From Zobellella taiwanensis (GTDB lineage Bacteria > Pseudomonadota > Gammaproteobacteria > Enterobacterales > Aeromonadaceae), in NCBI RefSeq assembly GCF_003012795.1, contig NZ_PXYH01000006.1, positions 1-64,000 on the forward strand: DNA of 64,000 nucleotides. Direction: 5' to 3'. This document shows positions 28,097 through 37,380 of this stretch, piece after piece; the first letter of the stretch is position 1, and every line of letters begins with the position of its first letter. Made by a program: the position numbers and the translations under genes. The notes beneath the pieces are model-generated. The model had not been told where the DNA came from. It did not search any database and saw nothing but the letters and a program-made list of their open reading frames with translations.

Positions 28097-29227
28097 ATGG
28101 AGTCTTTACTGACACTGTGGCAGGAAACCGGCCTGGCCAACTTCCACTGGAAACAGCTGGTGATGATAGCGGTGGGTCTCGGCCTTATCTATCTCGCCAT
28201 CGCCAGGGGCTTTGAGCCCCTGTTGTTGTTGCCCATCGGCTTTGGCGGCGTGTTGGCCAATATTCCCAATGCGGGCATGGCCGACCCCGGCGGCCTGTTG
28301 TATTACGTCTATGAAGTCGGGATCGGCAGCGGCGTCTTTCCGTTGTTGATTTTCATGGGCGTCGGCGCCATGACCGACTTTGGGGCCCTGATCGCCAATC
28401 CCAAGACCCTGTTGCTGGGGGCGGCGGCCCAGTTCGGCATTTTCGCCACCCTGTTTGGCGCCATTGCCCTGAACTTCCTGCCCGGCTTCAATTTCACCCT
28501 GGCGGATGCCTCGGCCATCGCCATCATAGGGGGGGCGGACGGCCCGACCGCCATCTTCCTGGCGTCCAAACTGGCGCCGGATCTGCTGGGGGCCATTGCG
28601 GTGGCGGCCTATTCCTATATGGCGCTGGTGCCCATTATCCAGCCGCCGATTATGAAGCTGCTGACCACCAAGGAAGAGCGGGCCATCAAGATGGACCAGT
28701 TGCGCCATGTGAGCAAACGGGAGAAAGTGCTGTTCCCGCTGATGGTGCTGACCCTGACCATCCTTTTCCTGCCATCGGCGGCACCCCTGATTGGCATGTT
28801 CTGCCTGGGTAACCTGATGAAGGAGTCCGGGGTGGTGGACCGGCTGTCGAAAACCGCCCAGAACGAGCTGATCAACATCGTCACCATCTTCCTCGGACTG
28901 GCAGTGGGCTCCAAGCTGTCGGCAGAGATGTTCCTGACCCTGGATACCCTGGGCATACTGGCGCTGGGCGCAGTGGCCTTTGCCATCGGTACCGCCGGCG
29001 GTGTGCTGATGGCCAAGCTGATGTGCAAGCTGTCCGGCGGCAAGGTCAACCCGTTGATCGGCGCGGCCGGGGTGTCGGCGGTCCCCATGGCGGCCCGGGT
29101 GGTGAACAAGGTCGGCCTGGAAGCCAACAACCAGAACTTCCTGCTGATGCATGCCATGGGCCCCAACGTGGCCGGCGTGCTGGGCTCGGCGGTGGCGGCC
29201 GGTGTGCTGCTGGCCCTGGTAGGCTGA
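28097..29227 (+). CDS. oadB: Oxaloacetate decarboxylase beta subunit
   Basis: This 376-residue multi-span inner-membrane subunit decarboxylates carboxybiotin and exports Na+. The conserved Gly-Gly-Ala-Asp-Gly-Pro-Thr-Ala motif (near residue 150), which holds the essential Asp, and about nine hydrophobic segments are visible. It starts 9 bases after oadA and a terminator follows. Confidence 0.96.
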   Translation: MESLLTLWQETGLANFHWKQLVMIAVGLGLIYLAIARGFEPLLLLPIGFGGVLANIPNAGMADPGGLLYYVYEVGIGSGVFPLLIFMGVGAMTDFGALIANPKTLLLGAAAQFGIFATLFGAIALNFLPGFNFTLADASAIAIIGGADGPTAIFLASKLAPDLLGAIAVAAYSYMALVPIIQPPIMKLLTTKEERAIKMDQLRHVSKREKVLFPLMVLTLTILFLPSAAPLIGMFCLGNLMKESGVVDRLSKTAQNELINIVTIFLGLAVGSKLSAEMFLTLDTLGILALGAVAFAIGTAGGVLMAKLMCKLSGGKVNPLIGAAGVSAVPMAARVVNKVGLEANNQNFLLMHAMGPNVAGVLGSAVAAGVLLALVG

Positions 29228-29254
29228 GCAGAAGACTGAGCTTTAATCAGATAC

Positions 29255-29280
29255 AAGGCGCCCGCGGGCGCCTTTTTATT
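29255..29280 (+). terminator. oadGAB terminator
   Basis: The 20-base palindrome AAGGCGCCCGCGGGCGCCTT is followed by a T run, 27 bases after oadB. Confidence 0.9.
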
Positions 29281-29404
29281 GTGTGGCTCGGGACGGGACA
29301 AGGGCATGGTTCAAGTGGAGCGCAGGCGGCTTGTCTGCATTCGCGCCGCAAGGCACTCAAGTCTCCGCTGCGGCTGCGCGCCGCCGGGCCGTCATTAGGC
29401 CCAC

Positions 29405-29431
29405 AAAAAAGGGCTGCCGATGGCAGCCCTT
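29405..29431 (-). terminator. Terminator of the Tim44-like gene
   Basis: Arms AAGGGCTGCC and GGCAGCCCTT with a 3-base loop, followed on the minus strand by six T. It lies just after the stop of the gene at 29450. Confidence 0.88.
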
Positions 29432-29449
29432 GCGTGTTCAGGGAGAGGC

Positions 29450-30295
29450 TCAGGCCAGGTCTTCCAGGCCGACAATCAGCCAGGGCGCGTTGGGTTGGGT
29501 GAGATCCCGCTCCAGGTGCCAGACCTCGCGGATATCCTGCTCTACGCCTTCCTGACTGTCGCGGTAGCGGCCGCTGAACTTGAGGCTGACCTGGGCCTGG
29601 TAGGAGGTGTGGTCGGCACGAACCAGCTCGGCGTCCACAAACATCACCTCGGTGTGCTGAGCGCCGTTGAGCGCGGCGCGCTCACGGCTCAGCTCGGCAA
29701 ACAACTCGGGTGACAGGTATTCGCGCATTTTTTCCAGATCGTTCCCGTTCCAGGCGTCCTGCAGGGTACGGTAGTGCTCGCGCGAGCCTTGCAAAAAGGC
29801 CTGCAGATCAAATCCCGGGGGCAGATTGAAGGGTACCTCGCTGGCGCCAAAACCGGTGCCTGCGGAAGCCTGGGGCGCAGGACGCGGAGCTTCGAACTGC
29901 TGGGGGCCGTTATAGGCGGGCTGGCGCTGGGTGGCCTTGTTGCCACGCAGCGCGCGGAACAACATGACGGCGCCAAAGGCCAGACCGGCAATCAGCAGGA
30001 AGTCCATGAATTGGAAGCCTTCGAAGGCGCCTGAGCCGAGCAGGTAGGCAAACAGGCCGCCGGCGAGCAGGCCACCGAGCAGGCCGCCCATCAGCCCCGA
30101 CTTCTTGGGTTGCTGCTGGGTCTGGCCGGTGTTGTTGCGGTTGACGTTTTGCTGGGCTGGCTGGCTGGGTGCGGTTTGGTAGGATTTGCCGACCGAACGG
30201 CTGCCGCCGCCCATTTTACGGGCCTCGGCATCAAAGGCGGTGGTGCCGAGACCGACCGCGAAAATCAGGGTAAAAAGAGCAAGAAGTTTGCGCAT
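29450..30295 (-). CDS. Tim44-like domain protein
   Basis: This is a 281-residue protein with a signal or anchor segment at the N-terminus and a Gln/Asn/Pro-rich stretch. Two hydrophobic segments rich in Gly and Leu lie around residues 68-112, and a C-terminal Tim44-like domain occupies about 150-281. In bacteria such proteins are membrane bound and their partner is unknown. The start at 30295 is chosen because it gives a standard signal sequence; the frame is open for 11 codons upstream. Confidence 0.85.
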   Translation of the reverse strand: MRKLLALFTLIFAVGLGTTAFDAEARKMGGGSRSVGKSYQTAPSQPAQQNVNRNNTGQTQQQPKKSGLMGGLLGGLLAGGLFAYLLGSGAFEGFQFMDFLLIAGLAFGAVMLFRALRGNKATQRQPAYNGPQQFEAPRPAPQASAGTGFGASEVPFNLPPGFDLQAFLQGSREHYRTLQDAWNGNDLEKMREYLSPELFAELSRERAALNGAQHTEVMFVDAELVRADHTSYQAQVSLKFSGRYRDSQEGVEQDIREVWHLERDLTQPNAPWLIVGLEDLA

Positions 30296-30395
30296 ACGGG
30301 GTTTCCTTGGGTTACAGACAAGCAACATCCTAAAGCAGGGACATGTTATGTCAACTGGTGATTAAGCGTCCAGCAGCGGGCCGCGGCTGGAACGT

Positions 30396-31271
30396 TCAGG
30401 GAAAGCGTTTCTGGTGGCCGAACAGCAGGAAGCCAAAGCCCACACGATTGACCTTGTGGTCGTAGTCCACCAGGCTTTCGCCATAGCCGTGATAGAGCTG
30501 AACATAGCCGCGCACTTTGTCCAGCCCGATGGGAAAGCTCCAGTCAAGCTGGCCGCCGAAGTGGCCATATTCCGGATTGCCTCTGCCGATCAGGGTGAAT
30601 TCATGATCCTGATGGCGATAGATGGCGGTCAAATCCAGGTGTCCCATATAGTGGTGGATATCCGGATTGTCGTCGTCGGCGCTGTTTTCCGGAATGCGCC
30701 AGAACGGACGGGCCAGCAGCCGCCAGTCGCCCTGCTCCCATTCGGTTTCGGCATACACCCGGTTCCAGGAACGGGACAGGGGGTCGGAGCGGCCGTTGGA
30801 CTGGTGCTCCACGCCGAAGGTATTGCTGATGTTGGTCCAGCCCAGCAAGCGGGTGTCGTTTTCGAACTCTATAAAAAATTCGGGCTGATAGTTGGTTTCC
30901 CGGAAAGGGGAGGACGCGTCCTGGTTATAGGCCTGCCACAATGATTGCTGGGTATAGCCGAAGTAGAGATCGCCGTTGTCGCCGAACAGGTTGTCCACCA
31001 GCCCGAGCTTGATGCTGAACTGAAACTTCACTTCCTTTTTATCCTGGTCGGCGTTGGGTTGCAGCGCTTGCCAGCGGTCCTGGTTCAGCGAGGCGTTGTA
31101 GGTCAGTGGTAACAGGTAGTTGCGTTTGTGGGCCAGCAGCTTGAATCCCTGGCGCAGCTCGCGGCTGTCGGTGGCGGCGGCAACCGGGGTCCCGTCGCCG
31201 GTGGTGCCGGTCTGGGGGGCGGCTATCGCGGTCAACGGCAGCAACAGGACAAGGGATAGGGCCTTCTTCAT
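30396..31271 (-). CDS. pldA: Outer membrane phospholipase A1
   Basis: This 291-residue outer-membrane barrel enzyme hydrolyses phospholipids that reach the outer leaflet. A signal peptide covers about residues 1-17. The catalytic His and Ser are in Glu-His-Gln-Ser-Asn-Gly-Arg-Ser-Asp-Pro, with an Asn following in Trp-Asn-Arg. The C-terminus ends in Lys-Arg-Phe-Pro rather than the ideal Phe. Divergent from dnaB. Confidence 0.93.
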   Translation of the reverse strand: MKKALSLVLLLPLTAIAAPQTGTTGDGTPVAAATDSRELRQGFKLLAHKRNYLLPLTYNASLNQDRWQALQPNADQDKKEVKFQFSIKLGLVDNLFGDNGDLYFGYTQQSLWQAYNQDASSPFRETNYQPEFFIEFENDTRLLGWTNISNTFGVEHQSNGRSDPLSRSWNRVYAETEWEQGDWRLLARPFWRIPENSADDDNPDIHHYMGHLDLTAIYRHQDHEFTLIGRGNPEYGHFGGQLDWSFPIGLDKVRGYVQLYHGYGESLVDYDHKVNRVGFGFLLFGHQKRFP

Positions 31272-31386
31272 GGTTCATCCTCCGGGTGTGGAGGCGCCAT
31301 TCTACCTACCGGAGGGCAAGAATGGGACTTTCAGTGGCCGGACAAAATCCCGATAATGGCCTTTTGGCAAAACCGAGAGACAACCG

Positions 31387-32781
31387 ATGACCGAAAAGAC
31401 CGCCGCCAAGACCGACAAGGCCGTGGCCCAGCTCAAGATGCCGCCCCACTCCTTCGAAGCGGAACAATCCGTGCTGGGCGGCCTGCTGCTGGACAACAAT
31501 GCCTGGGATCGGGTGGCGGAGAAGGTATCGGAGCCGGATTTCTACAGCCGGCCGCACCGGCTGATCTTCCAGGCCATGCAGCGGCTGAGCCAGGCCGGCA
31601 ATCCCATCGACCTGATCACGGTGCAGGAAGAGCTGGAGCGGCACGAGGCGCTGGAAACGGTGGGCGGCTTCTCCTACCTGGTGGAGATCGCCAAAAACAC
31701 CCCCAGCGCCGCTAACATCGGTGCCTATGCGGACATAGTGCGCGAGCGGGCCGTGGTGCGGGAGATGATCTCGGTGGCCAACGAGATCGCCGAGGCCGGC
31801 TTCGATCCCCAGGGGCGCAGCTCCGCCGATTTGCTGGACCTGGCCGAGACCAAGGTGTTCAAGATCGCCGAGAGCCGCACCAGCGCCAACGACGGGCCCC
31901 AGCCGCTCAGGGTGCTGCTCGAAAAGACCATAGATCGCATAGAAGATCTGTTCAAGAATCCCCACCAGGGCATTACCGGGGTGTCCACCGGATACACGGA
32001 TCTAGATAAAAAAACTGCCGGACTGCAGTCTTCGGACCTGATTATAGTGGCGGCTAGACCCTCTATGGGTAAAACCACTTTTGCGATGAATCTTTGTGAG
32101 CATGCTGCACTGACAAACGACAAACCTGTACTCATTTTCTCCTTGGAGATGCCTTCGGAGCAGATTATTATGCGGATGCTTGCCTCCCTGGGGCGTATCG
32201 ATCAGACCCGCATACGCACCGGGCAGCTGGATGATGAAGACTGGGCCAGATTGTCCTCGACCATGGGCATGCTGCTGGAAAAAGGGCAGCTCTATATCGA
32301 CGACTCTTCCGGCCTGACGCCGACCGAAGTCCGTTCCCGCGCCCGGCGCGTGGCGCGCGAGCACGGCGGCATCAGCATGATCATGGTGGACTACCTGCAA
32401 TTGATGACGGTACCCAGCCTGTCCGACAACCGGACCCTCGAAATCGCCGAGATCTCCCGCTCGCTCAAGGCCCTGGCCAAGGAGCTGCAGGTGCCGGTGG
32501 TGGCCCTGTCCCAGCTCAACCGGAGCCTGGAGCAGCGCGCCGACAAGCGGCCGGTGAACTCGGATCTGCGGGAATCGGGCTCCATCGAGCAGGACGCCGA
32601 CCTTATCATGTTTATCTACCGGGACGAGGTCTACCACGACGACAGCCCGGACAAGGGCATCGCGGAAATCATCATCGGCAAGCAGCGTAACGGACCCATA
32701 GGCAAGGTGCGGCTGACGTTCCAGGGGCAGTTTTCCCGCTTCGACAACTACGCCGGACCGGATTTCGATGATGATTATTAA
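31387..32781 (+). CDS. dnaB: Replicative DNA helicase
   Basis: This is a 464-residue hexameric helicase of the replication fork. The N-terminal helical domain (about 18-120) is followed by the RecA-like domain with Walker A (Ala-Arg-Pro-Ser-Met-Gly-Lys-Thr) and Asp-Tyr-Leu-Gln-Leu-Met. No intein is present. It is followed after 9 bases by alr, a common pairing. A less GC-biased patch near 32000-32110 is a local codon-use change without effect on the frame. Confidence 0.97.
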   Translation: MTEKTAAKTDKAVAQLKMPPHSFEAEQSVLGGLLLDNNAWDRVAEKVSEPDFYSRPHRLIFQAMQRLSQAGNPIDLITVQEELERHEALETVGGFSYLVEIAKNTPSAANIGAYADIVRERAVVREMISVANEIAEAGFDPQGRSSADLLDLAETKVFKIAESRTSANDGPQPLRVLLEKTIDRIEDLFKNPHQGITGVSTGYTDLDKKTAGLQSSDLIIVAARPSMGKTTFAMNLCEHAALTNDKPVLIFSLEMPSEQIIMRMLASLGRIDQTRIRTGQLDDEDWARLSSTMGMLLEKGQLYIDDSSGLTPTEVRSRARRVAREHGGISMIMVDYLQLMTVPSLSDNRTLEIAEISRSLKALAKELQVPVVALSQLNRSLEQRADKRPVNSDLRESGSIEQDADLIMFIYRDEVYHDDSPDKGIAEIIIGKQRNGPIGKVRLTFQGQFSRFDNYAGPDFDDDY

Positions 32782-32790
32782 GGAGCAAAG

Positions 32791-33882
32791 ATGGATGCAA
32801 GAGGGGCTGTGGCCCGCATCAATCTGGAGGCGGTCAGGCACAACCTGCGGGTAGCCAAACAGCTGGCCCCGGGTGCCAGGGCCATCGCCGTGGTCAAGGC
32901 CAATGCCTACGGCCATGGCGACCTGACGGTGGCCGCCGCCCTCAAGGACGAGGCCGAGCTGTTCGCGGTGGCCCGCTTCGAGGAAGCGCAAAAGTTGCGG
33001 GCCGGCGGCATCCGCCAGCCGATACTGCTGCTGGAAGGTTTTTTCAACGTCGCCCAGCTGGAATATGCGGCCCGGCACGACTTTCACATCTGCATTCACC
33101 AGTTCGCCCAGCTCGAAGCCTTGGAGCGCACGCCCCTGGCCAGGCCGGTCACCGTCTGGGTGAAGATCGACTCGGGCATGCACCGGGTGGGCTTCGCCCC
33201 CGAGCAGGCCGACGAGGTATTCGCCCGCCTGGCTCGGGTGGCCGCCGTGCTGCAGCCGGTCAACGCCATGACCCACTTCGCCCGGGCCGATGAGCCGGAG
33301 CAGCGGGCCGTGACCGAGGCCCAGATCGCCCGCTTCCAGCAGGTGACCAAGGGCCGGGTGAAGGCCACCGCCCTGTGCAATTCCGCCGGCGTTATCGCCT
33401 TTCCCGAGGCCCATGCCGACTATATCCGCCCGGGCATCATGCTGTACGGCATTACCCCCTTCGGCGACCAGCAGGGCAGCGACATCGGCCTGCGCCCGGC
33501 GATGGACTTCACCACCACCCTGATCGCGGTGCGCGAGCACAAGGCCGGCGAGCCGGTGGGCTATGCCGGCTCCTGGGTAAGCCCCAGGGATACCCGCATC
33601 GGGGTGATAGCGGTGGGCTACGGCGACGGCTACCCGCGTATGGCGCCTCCCGGCACCCCGGTGCTGGTGAACGGCCGGCGGGTGCCCCTGGCGGGCCGGG
33701 TGTCCATGGACATGGCCACCATCGATCTGGGGCCGGACGCCACCGACAAGTTAGGCGACGAAGTGCTGCTGTGGGGCCAGGGCCTGGCGGCGGAAGAGGT
33801 GGCCCGCCATGTAGGCACCATCGCCTACGAACTGGTCACCCGCATGACCGCCCGGCCCAGGCTGGAATATATCGGCGAGTAA
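32791..33882 (+). CDS. alr: Alanine racemase
   Basis: This is a 363-residue PLP enzyme that makes D-alanine for peptidoglycan. The PLP lysine is in Val-Val-Lys-Ala-Asn-Ala-Tyr-Gly-His-Gly near residue 34, and the catalytic Tyr lies in the C-terminal domain (Gly-Tyr-Ala-Gly-Ser-Trp). It starts 9 bases after dnaB. Confidence 0.96.
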   Translation: MDARGAVARINLEAVRHNLRVAKQLAPGARAIAVVKANAYGHGDLTVAAALKDEAELFAVARFEEAQKLRAGGIRQPILLLEGFFNVAQLEYAARHDFHICIHQFAQLEALERTPLARPVTVWVKIDSGMHRVGFAPEQADEVFARLARVAAVLQPVNAMTHFARADEPEQRAVTEAQIARFQQVTKGRVKATALCNSAGVIAFPEAHADYIRPGIMLYGITPFGDQQGSDIGLRPAMDFTTTLIAVREHKAGEPVGYAGSWVSPRDTRIGVIAVGYGDGYPRMAPPGTPVLVNGRRVPLAGRVSMDMATIDLGPDATDKLGDEVLLWGQGLAAEEVARHVGTIAYELVTRMTARPRLEYIGE

Positions 33883-33917
33883 GAGGCAGCCAGGCTGCCA
33901 AGGTTTTCGCGCCGTCA

Positions 33918-33954
33918 AGCAGGCCGGTCCCGCAAGGGGCCGGCCTTGTTTTTA
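33918..33954 (+). terminator. alr terminator (bidirectional)
   Basis: Arms AGGCCGGTCCC and GGGGCCGGCCT with a 4-base loop and a T run on the plus strand. It sits between convergent alr and the BASS transporter gene. Confidence 0.85.
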
Positions 33955-34830
33955 GCGTACGTTCAGCACCGTTTCCTGCTCCCGGCGGCGGAACCAGGCC
34001 AGCAACGCCAGGGCGGGGATGTTCATCAGGATGCCGTAAAGCAGGGCCAGCATCGCCAGGGCGTCCGAGCCGAGCTGGGTGTAGGCCACCAGGATGGCGG
34101 TGGCGCCGTTCTGGATGCCTACCTCGAAGGCCAGGCTGCGGGAGCTCGCCTCCGGACACCGGGCCAGGCGGGCCACCAGGTAGCCGCAGGCCAGGGCCAG
34201 GCTGCACAGCAGCAGCATGGCCAGGGCGGCGGTGCTGAACAGGGAGGGCAGTTGCTTGAGGTTGCGCGCGACCAGCGCCAGCAGCACCAGCATGAACAAG
34301 AAGCTCACCCCCTGCTTCAGCCTTGGCTGGTGGCACTCGACCCAGCGGCGGTACCGCCCCCGAATGGCCATGCCGACCAGCACCGGCAGTATGCAAATCA
34401 GTGTCAGTTGCACCATGGTACTGCCCAGGGGCAGGGCCAGTTCGGTGCCGCCCTGGCCCAGCCAGTGCAGCTGGGTGGCCACCGCCAGCGGCATCCAGAA
34501 CGGCGCCAGCAGGCCGACGAAAGCGGTCAGGCTGACCGACAGGGCGGTGTCGCCCTCGGCCAGGAAGCTGAACATGTTGGAGGTGGCTCCGCCGGGGGCG
34601 GCGGCCACCAGGATGACGGCGGCGGCGACAAGGGGCGGCAGCGCCAGCGCCCAGATCAGCAGCCAGGCCAGCAACGGTAGCAACAGCCACTGCATTCCCA
34701 GCCCCAGCAACAGCGGAGTCGGCATACGCAACAGGCGGGTAAAGTGGCGGGGCTCCAGGGTCATGCCCATCACCAGCGTCATCAAGGCCAGCATCAGGGG
34801 CAGAAACAGGGTGGTCAGCATATCGGCCAT
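33952..34830 (-). CDS. BASS-family sodium-dependent transporter
   Basis: This is a 292-residue inner-membrane protein with eight to ten hydrophobic segments, similar to bacterial bile acid:Na+ symporter homologues (Ala-Pro-Gly-Gly-Ala-Thr-Ser-Asn-Met-Phe is the family signature). The true substrate is unknown; organic anions such as pantoate or pyruvate are known for relatives. Start at 34830, the first Met before the first membrane segment. Confidence 0.87.
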   Translation of the reverse strand: MADMLTTLFLPLMLALMTLVMGMTLEPRHFTRLLRMPTPLLLGLGMQWLLLPLLAWLLIWALALPPLVAAAVILVAAAPGGATSNMFSFLAEGDTALSVSLTAFVGLLAPFWMPLAVATQLHWLGQGGTELALPLGSTMVQLTLICILPVLVGMAIRGRYRRWVECHQPRLKQGVSFLFMLVLLALVARNLKQLPSLFSTAALAMLLLCSLALACGYLVARLARCPEASSRSLAFEVGIQNGATAILVAYTQLGSDALAMLALLYGILMNIPALALLAWFRRREQETVLNVR

Positions 34831-34861
34831 GGCGGTCGTCCGGGATAAATAAAACGGAATA

Positions 34862-35101
34862 CTACCATAGAGGTATTTCGGCTGGCTGATCCAGGTCAGT
34901 TTTGGCCGCCTGACAACAGGAAAACACCCCCTGGCCCGGGATCCACAGCAGGTACAGCCAGGGAGAATCGGGTTGCCAGCGGGGAAAGGCGATTTCCAGC
35001 CGGTTGTCGGCATAGCGATACAGGGACGTATCGAGTCGGATATCGCTCAGCAGCAGTACGCCGAGCAGTGCCAATAACAGCCATTTCAGCAAGGTGCCCA
35101 T
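34862..35101 (-). CDS. Small hypothetical protein with N-terminal membrane segment
   Basis: This is a 79-residue frame with a hydrophobic N-terminus (about 4-20) and a Trp/Pro-rich rest containing a Cys-Cys pair (Val-Phe-Ser-Cys-Cys-Gln). It lies between zur and the transporter gene on the same strand, with gaps of about 30 bases on each side. No family is recognised. It fits as a real gene of this operon but could be a chance frame. Confidence 0.45.
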   Translation of the reverse strand: MGTLLKWLLLALLGVLLLSDIRLDTSLYRYADNRLEIAFPRWQPDSPWLYLLWIPGQGVFSCCQAAKTDLDQPAEIPLW

Positions 35102-35136
35102 ACCGCCTCCGTTGGTCCGGCATGGGCTTAACTATA

Positions 35137-35589
35137 TCAGTCGCCCGTGTTTTTTTCCGCGCGGCACTGGCGACATTGGCCATGGGCCTCGATCGACTGG
35201 CTGGTAATGCCAAAACCGTGCCGCTCCGCCTGAAGATTGAAAGCCTGGTTGATCGCCTCGTCATGCAATTCGATCACCAGGCCGCAATGGTTGCAAATCA
35301 GCAGCTGCATCGGGTGGTGTTCGGCGAAGTGGTCGCAAAACAGGAAGGCGTTGAGGGATTCCACCTTGTGTACAAATCCCTGGGACAGCAGAAAATCCAG
35401 CGCCCGGTATACGGTGGGAGGTTTGGCGTTGGGTTCCAGCTCGCGCAGCCGGTCCAGCAGGTCGTAGGCGCTGACCGCCCCCTTGTGTTCGGCCATCAGG
35501 GTAAACACGTGGCGACGGGTGGGAGTAAAGCGGACACCGCGCTGTTCGCATAGCCGTTCGGCTCGCTCAAGCTGATGTTGAATCGACAT
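35137..35589 (-). CDS. zur: Zur, zinc uptake regulator (Fur family)
   Basis: This is a 150-residue Fur-family repressor with an N-terminal winged helix (Arg-Phe-Thr-Pro-Thr-Arg-Arg-His-Val-Phe) and a C-terminal dimer domain. Two structural zinc pairs are visible (Cys-Asn-His-Cys and Cys-Arg-Gln-Cys), with the sensory His/Asp in Asp-His-Phe-Ala-Glu-His-His. The pattern fits Zur better than Fur or PerR. Confidence 0.87.
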   Translation of the reverse strand: MSIQHQLERAERLCEQRGVRFTPTRRHVFTLMAEHKGAVSAYDLLDRLRELEPNAKPPTVYRALDFLLSQGFVHKVESLNAFLFCDHFAEHHPMQLLICNHCGLVIELHDEAINQAFNLQAERHGFGITSQSIEAHGQCRQCRAEKNTGD

Positions 35590-35626
35590 AAAAGAAGATC
35601 ATCCTCAATGGCTACTGACGGGCATC

Positions 35627-35860
35627 TTAACACAGCCTGATCCCGCTTCCTCGGATCAAGGTCGAGTCTTTGGCATCCCTCTCGGGCCAGGGGAACCCCG
35701 TGACCCGACCATCGCCTTGCCCGGGGCGGGCGGTGGTCAATTTCCCGAAGCTGCCGGACTCCTGATACACTATCGCCTTGTCTTTTTTGACGCTCACTAT
35801 GCAGCGGTAGCGTATGACGCCCGCCGCCGTTTTGTGCTTCTCCACTGTAAAGCTGGCCAT
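35627..35860 (-). pseudogene. Remnant of a tyrosine-recombinase (integrase) N-terminus
   Basis: The first about 45 residues (Met-Ala-Ser-Phe-Thr-Val-Glu-Lys-His...Tyr-Arg-Cys-Ile-Val) look like the arm-binding N-terminus of integrases seen in Vibrio/Shewanella elements. The resemblance then ends in low-quality sequence with stops in the other frames. No catalytic domain remains. It lies just upstream of dusA in opposite orientation, where dusA-specific integrases reside, so it is the scar of a lost island. Confidence 0.6.
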
Positions 35861-35941
35861 GCTTCCTCCATCGGCCATCCCATGTGCGCGGGATACTCAG
35901 TGAGATGCCGTAGCCCGAACAATGCCTGAGAACAATGCCCA

Positions 35942-36988
35942 ATGACCGAGATTGTAAGAGATTCAAATTCAAGGAAAAACCAGAGCGAAGCCGCTATGGC
36001 TGGCGGTTTCAGCTCTGGCCGGTTTTCTGTTGCCCCTATGCTCGACTGGACCGACCGCCACTGCCGCTATTTCCACCGGCTAATGAGCCGCCATGCCCAG
36101 CTCTATACCGAGATGGTCACCACCGGCGCCATACTGCACGGCAAGGGCGATTACCTGGCGTTCAGCCCCGAGGAGCATCCCCTGGTACTGCAGCTGGGCG
36201 GCAGCGATCCGGCGGCCCTGGCCCGTTGCGCCGTGCTGGCCGAGCAGCGGGGATATGACGAAATCAACCTCAATGTGGGCTGTCCCTCGGATCGGGTACA
36301 AAACGGCCTGTTCGGCGCCTGCCTGATGGCCGAGCCGCAGCGGGTGGCGGCCGGGGTAGCGGCAATGAAGGCCGAGGTGGCGATACCGGTGACGGTTAAA
36401 ACCCGTATTGGTATCGATGATCAGGACAGTTACGATTTTCTCCGTACCCTGGTCGATGCCCTGGTGGAGGCTGGGGTGGACGCCCTTATCGTGCATGCCC
36501 GCAAGGCCTGGCTGAAGGGGCTGAGTCCGCGTGAAAACCGTGAGATTCCGCCGCTCGATTACGATCGAGTGTACCGTCTTAAGCAGGATTATCCCGGCCT
36601 GACCATCGCCATCAACGGCGGGATCAAGACCCTGGCGGAGGCTCGCAGCCATCTGCAGTGGGTGGATGGCGTCATGCTGGGCCGCGAAGTCTATCAAAAT
36701 CCCTATCTGCTGGCGCAGGTGGACGCCGAGCTGTTCGGAGATCTCCGGTCGGCGCCGAGCCGCCACCAGGTGATCCGCGAGTTGTTGCCCTATATCGAGC
36801 GGGAACTCGCCGCCGGTACTTACCTGGGCAACATTACCCGCCATACCCTGGGGATTTTCCAGGGACTGCCCGGAGCCCGGGCCTGGCGGCGGCACCTGAG
36901 CGAAAATGCCCACAAGCGGGGAGCCGGGGTTGAAGTGGTGGAGGCGGCCATGGCCCGGGTGCCCGAGCCGGAGCTCGACTATAGTTAA
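35942..36988 (+). CDS. dusA: tRNA-dihydrouridine synthase DusA
   Basis: This 348-residue flavoenzyme reduces U20/20a in tRNA D-loops. Conserved parts are [14 protein letters not shown] and Asn-Val-Gly-Cys-Pro-Ser with the catalytic Cys. The start is uncertain. ATG 35942 gives an 18-residue leader unlike relatives, while ATG 35996 begins nearer the family start. The 5' end is a known target of integrative elements, which can replace the start region. Confidence 0.93.
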   Translation: MTEIVRDSNSRKNQSEAAMAGGFSSGRFSVAPMLDWTDRHCRYFHRLMSRHAQLYTEMVTTGAILHGKGDYLAFSPEEHPLVLQLGGSDPAALARCAVLAEQRGYDEINLNVGCPSDRVQNGLFGACLMAEPQRVAAGVAAMKAEVAIPVTVKTRIGIDDQDSYDFLRTLVDALVEAGVDALIVHARKAWLKGLSPRENREIPPLDYDRVYRLKQDYPGLTIAINGGIKTLAEARSHLQWVDGVMLGREVYQNPYLLAQVDAELFGDLRSAPSRHQVIRELLPYIERELAAGTYLGNITRHTLGIFQGLPGARAWRRHLSENAHKRGAGVEVVEAAMARVPEPELDYS

Positions 36989-37020
36989 GGCAACTTTCAG
37001 CGACCTGAAGGAGCCATCCC

Positions 37021-37260
37021 ATGAGCCAGCATGCCCTGAACATAGAGTTTCCGGAATACGCCGATAAAATCCTGCTGCTTAAACAGCAGGACGAGGAGTT
37101 TGCCCGCATGGCGAACGAATATCACAAGCTGGATCATCAGATTGCCGGGCTGGAGTCCCGCAACATGCCCATTTCCGATGAAGACTTCGAGCAGCTCAAG
37201 ATGCTGCGCCTGCAGCTGAAAGACCGGATCTACCGGCGTTTGCTCAACGGCCAGGGCTAG
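37021..37260 (+). CDS. YdcH family (DUF465) protein
   Basis: This is a 79-residue helical protein with the DUF465 pattern (Glu-Tyr-His-Lys-Leu-Asp-His-Gln-Ile). Function is not known for the family. The ribosome site aaggagcc precedes the ATG. It follows dusA by 32 bases. Confidence 0.88.
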   Translation: MSQHALNIEFPEYADKILLLKQQDEEFARMANEYHKLDHQIAGLESRNMPISDEDFEQLKMLRLQLKDRIYRRLLNGQG

Positions 37261-37276
37261 CGAAACCTTTTCCTGA

Positions 37277-37308
37277 CCCGTTATTGATAGTTTTTATCAA
37301 TCAACGGG
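37277..37308. promoter_or_regulatory. Palindrome upstream of the peroxiredoxin gene
   Basis: Outer arms CCCGTT/AACGGG and inner arms TTGATA/TATCAA surround the 5-base centre gtttt. It may be an OxyR-type operator (the inner part contains GATAG...TATC) for the peroxide-defence gene, or the terminator of the preceding gene, although no T run follows. Confidence 0.5.
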
Positions 37309-37380
37309 ATTTGTACAAACAGGTTCAACAAGCTCTTCAATGGGGGCATACTGAGTCCACCAGTAGCCCTCAGGAGAAGC

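Noticed and set aside
29281..29404. Possible gene or repeat between the oadB terminator and the next terminator
   Set aside because: Only G+C-rich sequence without start, ribosome site or dyad; it does not match the dispersed repeat on inspection.
31990..32110. Possible foreign insertion or intein in dnaB because of the local drop in G+C
   Set aside because: The frame and family sequence continue without interruption through the Walker A region, and the total length is normal.
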